Part shown: positions 33,716 through 44,938 of the stretch, piece after piece | Layout of the letters: each line of letters opens with the position of its first letter | How positions within the stretch are numbered: position 1 is the first letter of the stretch | Assembly (NCBI GenBank): GCA_003290165.1 | Contig: QNQO01000808.1 | Location: forward strand, 372,001-436,000 | DNA length: 64,000 nt | Direction: 5' to 3' | Origin: Berberis thunbergii | Taxonomy: Eukaryota; Streptophyta; Magnoliopsida; Ranunculales; Berberidaceae | The notes under the pieces: model-generated | What the model was told of the DNA's origin: nothing | Database searches by the model: none | Seen by the model: only the letters and a program-made list of their open reading frames with translations | Program-made: the position numbers and the translations under genes

Positions 33716-33726
33716 TTTTTGTAGTG

Positions 33727-36249
33727 TGGGTGTTGTGAATTAATTTTGGGTTCTCGGAAGCTAGAGAAACCAGTGATATATGTGAATCTGTGATGCTATG
33801 CAGCAAGTTATAGCATTTATTTTCATGTCAGGCTTTATGCATCGCTCTGTTTCTGATGAAGTATTGCCTTCTTATTATGGATTGCAGATATTAAAAGATC
33901 CTTGATTGTCAACAAGCCATGGTTAAGGTATGCTCCTTTTGTTGTTTTCTCATTAGTTCATGCTGATGCTAGTATTAATCATAGCCCACAAGTTATCCAA
34001 CTCAACATATCATTTCAAATGTGAGGATATCAGCTGTGAGCTGTGTCTGGCTAATTGAAACATTTTCAGTGCCATGAAATGAATTTTCATTCTTATTGAT
34101 TAATTTTTGGAGAGTCATTCAGACTAGTCTCTTTGACAATTTGGCTATCTGCACAAGTTTGTTCTCCGTCCTCAAAAGTGATGTGGCAGGTTTTCCTTTA
34201 GTTGTTCTATCGGTTTACTCGTTGAATCCTTAAAACAGCAACCGTTATTAAACAAGTTCAGTTTGTTCGAAATGTAGGCTTTATTCCTTAATGCAATGTC
34301 GAAATACGTATTTGTTGACGAGTTATATTTGTTGGATTTGTAGGTTTTATCTCATATGGCATATTTATTGTGTGGTTGTGAACGTCAAAACAGATGAATG
34401 GGTAATTCTATTACCTAATCTTATTTGGTTCATCTTTGCTGGCAGTTTCCTTCAGTGCAAATGACTTCGGGTAATGTACCTGTTACTGTTGGATTAATTG
34501 GAAGAAATACCAGAGTTCCAAGTTTCAGCTCGGAATAACATGGTAAGTAAATCAGTGGCCTACATGCAATAAGCCATTCTTATCATTTCTCAACCTCCTG
34601 GTTGTGTTTTATTTGTTCAGGGAGATCACATTCTGAAATGCAATTTATAAATCTTTATAATTAGGGCTTTGTTGGAAATATCAGGGAGTTCCTATCACCA
34701 AATGAATAAGCCACATTTGTTTGTAGACGTCTTGAAATTTCAAATGCAATGAGGCAGCAGGCTTTTAAAGGGTGCACGTTGAAAAGGACCTGTTGATGCA
34801 GAGCTGAGACATTTCTTCTTGAATGAAGATTTGTTGCTTATGGTGTGTGGTGTCACTAATCCAGGTTTACAATGGAATATCAGTCATCCAAACCCATCCA
34901 TCTACTTGCTTCACTGAAACCACTTGTTAGTAGCTGTCATGATGTAAATGATTGATAGCTCTCGAGCTACTGGGTATTGTTGTGAAAGAAAAAAAAAGTT
35001 ATTGTCCTGGACTCAGCATAACATGCTCAGCGTCAACAACTAAGTATTCTTGCCCTGACATTATACGGGTTCCATTTAGCTTCACCACCAAGATAAAACA
35101 GAACTTGGTTTACCTTCTACAACTAAATACTCTTGCCCTGATATTACATGGATTCCATTTAGCTTCGCCACCAACATAAAACACAACGTTAGGAAGCAAA
35201 TATTCACACATGTTAATGATTATCATCGGATAGAAGGTTCATTCATTGCCAAAAAACAAAGAAGAGCACACGGCATGTTGTCTGATTTGAGAGATTAATA
35301 TAAGGTAACCAAAAACAAAAACAACCAAGGAACACAATCAAAGATAGATTTCTTTCAAATTTCGTAACCAAAATTATGCAAAACTCTCCTCAAAATATGT
35401 CCTTTCTTACACAGCCCATACAGGGGAAAACCCCATCAATCAAAGGGGAGTGTATGCCCTCAAGTTTGTCCAAAAATCTTGAAACAACCCAAATCAACAC
35501 TGATACATTAGAATAGCATTTAACTATTAATGTACCTAGTCTAGATCATCATAGAACATTCTTTTTGCTAACTCAGATAGACCACAAAGATACTAGACAA
35601 TATACTGAACATACACTGCTATATGAACTTCATGCTTACACTGAACTCTAAACCATTACCAACCACACACAAGGAGAATCGTGACTGATTCTAATGTGAG
35701 TAGAAAAATTGAAGAAGAACGCATAATTTAAAATTTTCCAACACATGATAAACCAAAGAATTATTAGCTAGATGAAACATCAAAGACACCTGAATCAAAC
35801 AAACATCAGCAATATAGTGCTAGCAAATACATAGAAACGGTGTAAAAGACAGAAAAGTACTTTTGACCTAGAAAAGATCTTAAAAATACATAAGTATCTC
35901 TAATTGGGCTTGTGGTCATTTTTAGTCTATATATATATATATATATGGAGTCTTATACTCATATTTCCTCGTGACAGTACACTAACATCGGGGAAATGGA
36001 ATTTGCAAAATTTAATTTTATGTTTCAATTGCTTCAAATTATTTTGTCTGTAAGAATCTCCACCAATCAAGAATGCCATGATCAGATAACACTATTAAGC
36101 ATTGCAAAAGCAAATAACAGACTGAAAAAACGATCTTCTTATATAATCAAAACAACATAGATTCTTACAGAACGTAAAAAGTTTCTACTTTCTAAACAAA
36201 TAATTCTTACTCAAAATCAAATAAGTGAAATCCACTGCAACCATTTCCC
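33727..36249. other. intergenic, no gene recognised
   Basis: A tandem duplication of about 80 bp lies at 35032-35188: the words ATTCCATTTAGCTTC(A/G)CCACCAA and TCTTGCCCTGA occur twice in order. An exon-like piece near 34447-34540 (FPSVQMTSGNVPVTVGLIGR) has splice-like borders but no family. A TA repeat sits near 35930-35945. Confidence 0.4.
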
Positions 36250-36796
36250 CTACTTCTTCTTCTCAGTAACACCAGCAGACCTGCACAAAACACCAACACC
36301 ATCAAAATTAGCATTTCAACTATTCCAACACAACATCATCAAACACAACATTACGAAGGAAAACCGGAATTTCACCTCATCTTGCGGAGAACATTGGACA
36401 TCTCCTCTCTCTTCTTCTTGGCCCTCTTGTGGGTACCCAACTTCCTCTTCGCCAACTTGAGAGCTCTCTTGTCTTTCCCAACCTTCAAAAGCTCAGTGAT
36501 CCTCTTCTCGTATGGGGCGAACCCAGCGACCTCCCTGATCAAGTTCTTCACGAAATGAACCCTCTTGCTAGTTTTCTGCAATAAACACACACCCCATCAA
36601 TCAAAAAACCCAAATCAACACAAATGGTCTCATACCCATTGTTGATTCGATGAAATAACAACAACCCATTGTGAGAAAAGCATAAAAATCGTACCCCTTT
36701 GCGTGCAGATGGTCTGGGAGCCAATTCACGCTTGGTGACGATGTGGCCCTTGTTGAGGCCGACGAAGAGCCCGCTGTTAGGCTGTTGTGGAGCCAT
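36250..36796 (-). CDS. RPL36: 60S ribosomal protein eL36
   Basis: Three coding exons on the minus strand: 36695-36796 ([34 protein letters not shown]), 36376-36575 ([51 protein letters not shown]) and 36250-36280 (SAGVTEKK, stop). They have GT/AG introns. The joined product is 110 residues, the usual eL36 length. eL36 is a basic protein of the cytosolic large subunit. The N-terminus is close to the conserved [10 protein letters not shown](V/I)VT and ELAPRPSRKG pattern. A 5'-untranslated intron is likely (donor at 36880, acceptor just before 36799), as in many plant ribosomal protein genes. It appears intact and functional. Confidence 0.93.
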
Positions 36797-36880
36797 TGAC
36801 TGCAAACAATGGGGGCAAAACAATGGGGCAAAGATGAGACGAAGTCGAAATAGGGATTGAAGAAATCGAGTTGATTTTAC

Positions 36881-37147
36881 CTTTGAATCAAAGGCAACAA
36901 GCGCAAAGAGTCGGCTTCAGTGACTGCAAACCCTAGTTTGTGTTTGGTGAATGTTGCGAAATATATATAATGCCCTAATTAAGGTTTAATGGGTTGGGCT
37001 CGTTTGTTTTAGCTCAGCCACAAAGGTTCTAAAACTGGTATTTGGGCTCATAGATTGTGTTCATCTTCAAGCCCTTAATGAAAACCCGTGGCCCAAGATA
37101 ATTGCAAACAAAAGGCTTTGGCTTTCTTTTGGGAATGCTATTGGGCT
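36881..37147 (-). promoter_or_regulatory. RPL36 promoter and untranslated first exon
   Basis: A TATA-like stretch (TATATATA) lies at 36960-36969. A telo-box (AAACCCTA) is at 36928-36935 on the plus strand. Site II-type TGGGCT/TGGGCC words lie at 36995-37000, 37043-37048, 37090-37095 (reverse) and 37142-37147. Telo-box plus site II elements are the known signature of plant ribosomal protein promoters active in dividing cells. The untranslated exon ends at a GT donor at 36880. Confidence 0.6.
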
Positions 37148-40100
37148 TTTGTGAGTCGTTTAAATGTACCAACAGATGCAATCCACAGTTGCCTGAATTC
37201 GCTTCAGTACAAGCCTTTGTCAACAAGACCATGGTTGCTCTCATAAAATAGTCGTTTAAATGTTAAGCTTTTCTCAAAAAGAAGCTTAACAATGTTGTGT
37301 CCAAGGAATGTGATTTCTTGAAAAGTGTCGGAAATTTCATGATTTGTTTTTTAGTTATTGAAATTTTCATTTATTTCATTAGGTCAATCTTAATTTTTCT
37401 TCATTTTAACTCGTTTTAACATTCTGTATTAAAATTTTGTTATATAAGTGATTCTTATGGAATATATTGTTTGTATGACATTATGAGTATTGTGCTATTC
37501 TTTATATAGCATATAAGAGTTTAAAGTACTTAAATTATATTGATAATTTCAAAATTTACAACCGAAATTTTTACGTTTTTCTATAGAGAATGAAATATTT
37601 CTTAAAATCAATTTACCAAAATTACCTCAGAAGATGAAATCACAGTCCTTGGTTGTGTTAATTCGGACTGGAACAAAGCTTTTACCAGTTACATGGATTA
37701 GAATATCTAGATATATTTCGCTAAATTTTAAAATATTTGGGATTTGTATGCGTACATGCATCCAATACTCATAAATATTATTTCCTGAAAAATATCCAAA
37801 TACCTGATGTATATATGTTTAAAGTTTAAAGTCAGTTCAACAAAGCATGAAATAACAAGGGATTTAAAACCCACTGGACATGGATCATCCAAGTAGCAAG
37901 CACCACAGGCCAAAAAAATCTCAACCACTTTTTCTTGATAGATTATAGCTGAAATTTGGCTCCTGCAATTGATTTTCATCATCTTGTTGTTTATGAACCA
38001 GTGGATTCAAAACCAATGACAATTTTTCATCAGAAGCAGAAGGCCTTAAAGCAATCGATCATATCTGTCTAGAATTTCACTATCATTTAGAATCTCATCA
38101 GCTCACCCACTTTTGATCAGAAGAAGCAGTTCAAAGTTTGGTTGGCCCTCACCAAGTTGATTTAATATTGTCTTCACATAAACAACCATCATTTCAGGAA
38201 AATAACATAAAGAAATGGTAATGGATATCAATATGTTTGCAAGTAACAAGCAAGTTGGATCCAATAAGGCAATAACATATAGTAAATCTAGTTTAAGACC
38301 CCATCACAACTAGCCTCTCTGAGCAAGGAAGTATCTCGATCGTTAATGACACACAGTTTTGACATCTTACAGTTCCGTGATATCGAACATTTAGATTCTG
38401 TTAATGAATTATTATTTTGTAGGGAATCAGTAGATATAAGGTCTCTATCGATGTAACAGATTCTTTAGAATCTACATCAGCAACAAAGAATCTCAATAAT
38501 TGGGTTTATCCTAACCCTAAAACCACACGAAATGCATGTTTTACCTGTTAGAAGTCACACCGGGCGTGCACGCTTCAATAGAGCGCGCTCTTACCTAGAG
38601 AAAAAAAAAATCAAATTAAGTTGATTGTTAAAGTTGTTGTATCAAAATGAATCAGCTATTTTTTGCATAGGATGAGTAGATCTGCCGAACGCATACATAT
38701 AAAATGGTGGGTTATATACTAGTGCATATGCAGATTCATATGTGGGGGGGTTAGATTAAACAATAAGTGAGTATATATAGGAGTTTTGACACGCAAACTA
38801 ATTAAAGCTAATACAGGAAATTGATTTGTTGGTGAATATCATATAAATTAATCATGCACTTAAAGAGTATCCGGAGGATCCCCAACATGCATGAACTTAA
38901 ATATTGTGTTAATATTACTGTCATGTTGAGGATCTGTATGGTAGAAGAACCATCGCGTAGATGACTGCAAGAGTTAGAAATTCAAAGGAATATATAGAAA
39001 ACAATATTCAATCAAATCACGCATGATAACACAAAAACTTACGTGTGTTCCATGATAACAGCCCTACGAGTAGAATACGGGAATGTGGCAGCTTGATGAC
39101 TGTAAATGTCAAAGATGAGATAAAGCTTATGCACTAATCGCGGTTTGACAATTTGGCAATTATTTTAAGCTCTCAGATGTCTGGGCTTTCGGTGTAAATT
39201 AAGAATCATTCATTCTTTTGGTTAAAATCAAAATGGTAGACTAGACTCTAGGCATTATAAGTTGTACTGAAAATTCTTTCAAGTATCATGATAGGAATCT
39301 CTCTTTGATTTCCCCCAAAGTGAATAGAGAAAGGTACAAAGTAGCTAGAAGACCTGCTTTGCAACTTTAGGTGATTTTATTCTAACATAATAAGAAAACC
39401 CATTTGATACTTTTAAAGCCAAGTTTAATTGTTAGTTGATCAATTTTTTTACTATAACACTAATCCTGAAATTTATTTTTGACTTGAAAAAATTTATTTC
39501 GTGCAACCAAACACACCCATAGTTCACGTTGTTATAAGATTGATAGAATTGGTAGTTCAGTAGTATACCTGACAAGAACAGGCTCACGAGCCAGCCGGAA
39601 GTAGTTAAAGAGATTATTATTGAAGAATTAGCTTACCACAAAAGTGGAAGGCAGGTTCATCAGGCATTATTAGAAAGAAAGCCTTGCAGCAACTACATGT
39701 GATAAAATCACGTTAATCTGCTGATCTAACTGTTTCATTCAACAATTCAACACACTTTTTAGCTTTTGAAACTGATGCTAAAATTATCCCATCATTGCTA
39801 ATTACAAAGTTAAGACAACCAATGTGGGTGAATCAATATTTTCGCTTGAACTCAATAATGTACTCTCTTCTCTCGCCCAACTACATTTCTGTCTTAAAAA
39901 AAATTCTAAATCTATCAATTTGAGCTGAGATCGTTTGGTGGGATGCAGACTCTATTTCATTTCTCAATCCCACTATATCATCGGTATCTCTAATGGTATT
40001 TGTAATGATATACCACAAATTGAATCAATTCTCTGCACCTATCCATTAAAACAATCCCAATAACCACCCAAATCGATCTGCTTCCTTCCATCGATGAAAG

Positions 40101-40759
40101 CAGAGTGACCCTCCACATTATGGCACAACCATTAATAATCAGATTATTTCCACTCGTCACCATCCAGAAAACCAAAATAAAAATCATTCAAGCTCCACGT
40201 GATAATAAGACATTTATGCAAAAATTCTGAATTCATTAAACGCGTGATTGGATGTTTTGTCGCATTTTTGTGCATGGACCTAACAATAATGTATATATAT
40301 ATATATTTTTTAATATAAACTTCCGAAAACACAATAATTGTTTATGGTACAGCTAGTAGGATAGTAATATAGTATCAGACAATAAGTCATTAGAGAGAGG
40401 GTTTGTTAAAGCTTGTTATTTTTATGCCCTCAAATGAGACCAAATGTGAAGATCAGTTTGCAGAGAGCGTAAACAAGTATACGTACCATTGACTTGGTGT
40501 CTCCTTTAAACGTATCCCCTATTGATATTTAGAATTTATTGTCTGAGATTCATCAAATGGAGGTATCCTAACTTTACAAGCTACCTTTCTTTGATTTCAT
40601 TTTAAATTTAATCTAAAACAAAACACGCGTTAATACTGTACTAAACTTTGGCTTATGGTTTCAAACATGTCGTTGACAAATTTGATGTTTGGATTTTGAA
40701 ATGGGGAGCTACATAAAGAATTTATTTATGCTTTTTTTTTTCTTCTTCTTCTGTATCTG
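37148..40759. other. intergenic, no gene recognised
   Basis: Long AT-rich stretch. Short frames on both strands have no family resemblance. A TA run sits near 40291-40306. Confidence 0.5.
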
Positions 40760-41374
40760 AAGGAATTGCTTGATGCGGGGGCTGAAATTTCGGAAGGAGC
40801 GATTTCGGGCGATACGGGGGTATTTCGGTCTTTGACTGAAATCTAATCTCAGCCGTCCTTCTTCTGTAAGATTGCATCCCAGCCTTCGTTGGTGGCGGCT
40901 AGGGTAGCTGCTGCGACAACCCTAGGCGGCTCAGCCATTCTTTTACCGGCATATCTCGGGTCGCGACACGCGATTCAGGCCGTTACGGTCCGATATTGGT
41001 CGATACTGGCCGATATTGGTCGCTTCTGGATGTTTTTCAAGGTCTCACAGCACTTAATCTGGCTGATCCATTCATCTGGTTTCAAGTTTCGGTTGCAGTG
41101 CTCAAGTTTCGGTTGCAGTGCTATCTTTGTCACGCCGCCGATACGATTCAGAGTTGTGAACCGTTACGGTACAGAGACAGGGTTCCGTTTTGTTTGCTTT
41201 GATTTTCCGACCCTTTCTTGCCGAGGCACAGATCTGGTGACCGCGTTTCGGCTGCAGAGTTGTTTCGTTTCGGCTGCCGATACGATTCAGGTATCGGTTT
41301 CTGGTACGACTCAGTGACAGGTTTTGTACCGTTTCGTATTTTCCTGATTTTTCGACACTGGCACCGAACTGGAT

Positions 41375-42604
41375 GTGATGTCGGCGCCTCATGCCGTTAT
41401 CCCTCCTCCCCTGATGGGGAGATCTGCTAATGGGGGTCCCGTCGAAGGCGCGGCTAAGCCCTCTTTCGCACAAATTTTGGGAAAAATTCTGGTGGCCGAC
41501 GTCGTGGAAACTCCGGTTGAAGGCACTAGATTCCGTAAAGAGGGCGCTCCAGCTATTAGTATTACGGCAACGGATGAAGTCCGCGGGGAGGAGTTTATGG
41601 AACGACATGTTATCGTCTTAAAATTTTCTAGCTACCACCCTACATTGGAAGACATTCGGGACTCGATTCACAGAACTTGGGGAATTATGGGCGATTTTTC
41701 GCTTGGCTTACTTAATCAACGGCATGTTTTGGTTCGTCTTCAATCGGAGGAGGAAGCAAAAAAAGTATTGTCGCGAGATTCTTTTTTGATTCGTGGCGTG
41801 CGGTTCAAAGCTTTCCGCTGGCATGATGGTTTCAGTCTGAAGGAGGACCCGATATCGGTGCCACTGTGGGTAGAGTTGCCTAACTTACCTTTACATCTTT
41901 TTCATCCCCCTATTTTAAAAGCAATTGTCAATTCTTTTGGTGTCTTTTTGAGAATGGATGACCATACTAGATGTTTATCGCGCCCGGGCTTTGCCCGTGT
42001 GTGTGTTGAGATGACTTTGGCGGACAAATTACCAAACAGAGTATGGATTGATAGGGCCAATAATAGAGGTTTTTGGCAGAAGATTGAATACCCAGGTTTC
42101 AAATATTGTGATTTTTGTTCCTTGCTCGGGCATCAGGAAAGTGTTTGTCGCAAGAAGCTAGGCATTAAGGGCGGTGGCCGGGTTTCGGAACTAGGTAATG
42201 TTGAGAAGTTAGCCAAATCAAAGACTGAAAGTAACAATACCAGGCAACAATATGTTCCAGTGATCAGAAAAGGAAATTCTTCGAACTCGGAAGTGGGTGT
42301 GAGTGGCACAAAAAATAGCACAGGCGAGGAGATTTCGGAGGGAGTCGGGGATAGAAAGCAGGTGGCCATTGATCCGGTAAAGGTGGATTTGTCGAACACA
42401 TTTGAGGCATTGATGGAGAATATTGAAAAAGTTGAAGGTCCTCCAGCGGAATTACAAATAGCGGGTCACAAATTAGAGCATGCTAAAACCGGGATCCAGC
42501 ATGAGTCTACGGAGGAATGCCTACTAGAGGCGGGGTATACAACTTCAGAAATTGATAATGTTCTTGGACAACAAAAAAGTTACCCCCACACGAAAATGAG
42601 ATAA
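41375..42604 (+). CDS. LINE ORF1 protein: DUF4283 plus CCHC zinc knuckle
   Basis: The open frame is 409 codons. Residues about 75-230 form a DUF4283 domain (HVIVLKFSSYHPTLEDIRDS, RTWGIMGDFSLGLLNQRHVL, PLWVELPNLPLHLFHPPILK). At about 245-263 is the zf-CCHC_4 knuckle CDFCSLLGHQESVC. This pair is the standard first protein of plant L1 LINEs, thought to bind element RNA. The frame stops after KSYPHTKMR because of a shift at the A-run near 42570. The continuing frame runs to 43022. The ATG at 41375 leaves a leader of about 600 bases. Confidence 0.8.
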   Translation: MMSAPHAVIPPPLMGRSANGGPVEGAAKPSFAQILGKILVADVVETPVEGTRFRKEGAPAISITATDEVRGEEFMERHVIVLKFSSYHPTLEDIRDSIHRTWGIMGDFSLGLLNQRHVLVRLQSEEEAKKVLSRDSFLIRGVRFKAFRWHDGFSLKEDPISVPLWVELPNLPLHLFHPPILKAIVNSFGVFLRMDDHTRCLSRPGFARVCVEMTLADKLPNRVWIDRANNRGFWQKIEYPGFKYCDFCSLLGHQESVCRKKLGIKGGGRVSELGNVEKLAKSKTESNNTRQQYVPVIRKGNSSNSEVGVSGTKNSTGEEISEGVGDRKQVAIDPVKVDLSNTFEALMENIEKVEGPPAELQIAGHKLEHAKTGIQHESTEECLLEAGYTTSEIDNVLGQQKSYPHTKMR

Positions 42605-43388
42605 ATCCGAAAACAAAGAACAATCCTTCTATTCAAAGTGCAGCGTCGGAAACTGTGACGAATGATTTCACATGTGAAACTCAGATTGGGCAGACTGTTT
42701 CAAGGTCGCAGCAGCCAGTGCTCTACCTTTCAAGAGGGGCCATGATTTCTCCTCAGCCAGAGGCCATGGTCTCGCCCAAGCCAGCGCCATCCACCAAGAC
42801 TGTGGACGTGACCTGCGCCATTGCCGCGCCATGCACCACACCAGAGAACAGCGTCTCGCCTCAGCCAGCGCCCCACACCAAGGCAGTGGAAGTGGCCTCG
42901 CCCCAGACTACGCCCTGTACCAAGACAGGGGTCGAGGCTTCGCCTCAGCCAGCGCCCTGCAACCCATTTATCGGTGCTACTAGCACAGAGCTAGGGGATG
43001 CTATACAGGGTCAGCAAGTGTAGGAATATTCGGAAGATGATTTGCAGTCTCTGCTCAGGTTAAAGAGACATTTTGACAAATATGCTATCAAATCCTCCCC
43101 GGTTATAAAAGAGTCGAAGACAATTTGAATCAGGCCATATCTTTGTTCAGAGAAAATAGGTTACTTCGACCGCCGACTTATGACCTCAGTATACTCGAAA
43201 GTTCTAGTGAGGATAGTGATGACGTCAACTCAGAACCTGAGCTTGATCCACAGGTAGCGAACAGTGATTTGGCTTTAGGGGCTATGTCAGACGGAAAGAT
43301 GAATAAGAGGCGCCACACCAAAGATATCAGCATTTGTCCCAATAAATCCAATAGAACGAGGACAGAAACCAAAAGGTACAAAGATTGA
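42605..43388 (+). pseudogene. C-terminal part of the LINE ORF1, frameshifted
   Basis: After the frameshift the coding sequence continues to 43022 with repeats of about 21 residues built on SPQPAPxTKxVEV and SPQTTPCTKTG (42745-42960). It then runs through a stop into EYSEDDLQSLLRLKRHFDKY and shifts frame near 43120 to NQAISLFRENRLLRPPTYDL, an acidic stretch and a basic end RRHTKDISICPNKSN with a stop at 43388. There are at least two frameshifts and one stop. In other plant LINEs ORF2 would follow, but here the 3' UTR comes directly. Confidence 0.6.
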
Positions 43389-43548
43389 TTGGTGCATCCT
43401 ATCTTTTGTGAGGCTTTGTTTCGGCTTTTTTGTTAAACCCTATTGGGTCAGTCATGTAGCCTTCGGGCGTGGATTTTTATATGAATAAAATGGATGTTCT
43501 TAAAAAAATAAATAAATAAATAAATAAAATATATATATATATATATAA

Positions 43549-43581
<33 letters not shown>

Positions 43582-43590
43582 AATTGCTTG

Positions 43591-44757
43591 GATTCAGGTT
43601 TAGAGATAACTAGCAATTAGAGTAAGTAAAATCTCTTTTAGTGCATGGAAAAGAGAAGAGTCAAGTACATGCATGCATGCGTTTTTTAGTTATTTTTGGT
43701 ATAGATCTAGTAAAAGTACCAAACAATAATCTTCAATTGCAATTCATACTTTGAAAACTACTACTTGTAATGTTAGGTTTTCTTTCCCTAAATTAAACAA
43801 ATAAGTATAGTTGTAGGAGAGAGCTAGGGACTTGTTTCCTGATTTGTTGTTCATGCTGTCACTTTCTTTGGGCCATGAACCTCATTGTTTTGTAATTAAT
43901 TTTGGTCCCATGCTTCATTTGTATGTACTCCAGATATTTGTGAGCAGATATTAGTATGTGCGTAATTTCATGTCGATATGGGAGGAGGAGGAAGTGCATG
44001 TAAATAACCATTGATCTGTTTTAGGCATGGTTGTGTTGATGTGAAATTTGCATTCAAAGATATAATATCATAGGCCGTAAGATACTTATTTCTATTTGAA
44101 TTTGTAATGTATGTCCCTTCCTACACATAAAGAGTTGCTTAGAGCAAAATTTTGAATTTTAGATGATTAACCAGTACACCTAACTTGGCTTGATATGAAA
44201 TTTTAACAACTACTACATCTATACAGACCAAATTCGATCAGTGAAGTCAATTACTTGTATGATATGTTCTTTGAACTTTATAGGGAGTTTTCATTATCAT
44301 CAATCTACTGTCGATTTAAAAAATATATAATTTCAAATTTGTTATTTTGTTATCTTTGGCTTGATATGAAACATGTAAATATTTTTTTCTTCTTTACTTT
44401 TAACACAGAATCGTTAGCTAGAAAGCCATTTTAACACATTTCTAATTTTAATTGTGATAAAATATATATAATTATTATTGCTAGGAAATCAGAGGTTTTA
44501 GTTTTACAACTAAGGATGAGGCGGCATAATGGAGGAAGATTTATACGTGAAATCAGATTTTACAGTCAAGAGATGCGGAAAGTGTCGTAGTGAAGCATAA
44601 GCACCTCAAACTGATCACTCTGTCTCTGATGGCGGAATCCAAATAGACTGAAAAAATATCTGACTCGCTGCCCGCCTGCGCCACCTCTCACTTAGTCATA
44701 CGGTCACCCATCCACGTACACACTCGGGCAGCTAACGAATAAATTTTATTTTATTTA
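43591..44757. other. intergenic and upstream region of the XBAT31-type gene
   Basis: No gene is recognised. The last 250 bases are GC-richer and end in a GA repeat, so the promoter of the downstream gene is probably here. No clear TATA box was identified. Confidence 0.4.
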
Positions 44758-44758
44758 T

Positions 44759-44761
44759 TTA

Positions 44762-44794
<33 letters not shown>

Positions 44795-44795
44795 C
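44759..44795. repeat. GA microsatellite in the leader of the XBAT31-type gene
   Basis: An AGAGAG run with one CA interruption lies about 145 bases upstream of the start codon. GA repeats in leaders are common in plant genes and can bind BPC/GAGA-type factors. Confidence 0.7.
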
Positions 44796-44938
44796 CCTCT
44801 CTGTTTCTCCTCATTCAAAGTTTCCACCACCTTTTCTTCTCGTCTTCTCTCCGTGTATTGTGAGGAAGGTGGCGCACGATAAGGTCGCGTGTCTCCTCCA
44901 ACCCCAGAGGGTGTTAAGTGCGGATTACTTGGTGAGAG

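Larger units (their letters stand above)
30682..33726 (+). mobile_element. non-autonomous CACTA-type element, 3.0 kb, repeat-built
   Basis: The left end is CACTACAAAAAAAA and the right end TTTTTTTGTAGTG, inverted copies of a common plant CACTA terminus. The flanking triplets are TGT and TGG, an imperfect match to the expected 3-bp duplication. The interior has no transposase. It holds palindrome arrays at both ends, a GATCA-rich minisatellite, a TATA-containing promoter-like segment and a CT-rich, AGATCT-rich tract. It would depend on a transposase supplied from elsewhere. Its terminus differs from that of the large element at 7945-26608. Confidence 0.75.
40773..43577 (+). mobile_element. LINE (L1-type) derivative with ORF1 only
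   Basis: The element is flanked by a 13-bp direct repeat AAGGAATTGCTTG at 40760-40772 and 43578-43590. It ends in a T-rich 3' UTR with the typical plant L1 words CCTTCGGGCGTGGATTTTTA and GAATAAAATGGATGTTCTT, then a long A/T-rich tail (43501-43577). It carries an ORF1-type protein but no endonuclease or reverse transcriptase. The duplication and tail are those of target-primed reverse transcription by a LINE in trans. The 5' end starts exactly at the duplication, so the copy appears full length for its kind. Confidence 0.85.

Noticed and set aside
40889..41317. 142-codon frame upstream of the LINE ORF1
   Set aside because: It lies in the LINE 5' leader, overlaps other frames and has no domain. 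ORF1 starts at 41375.
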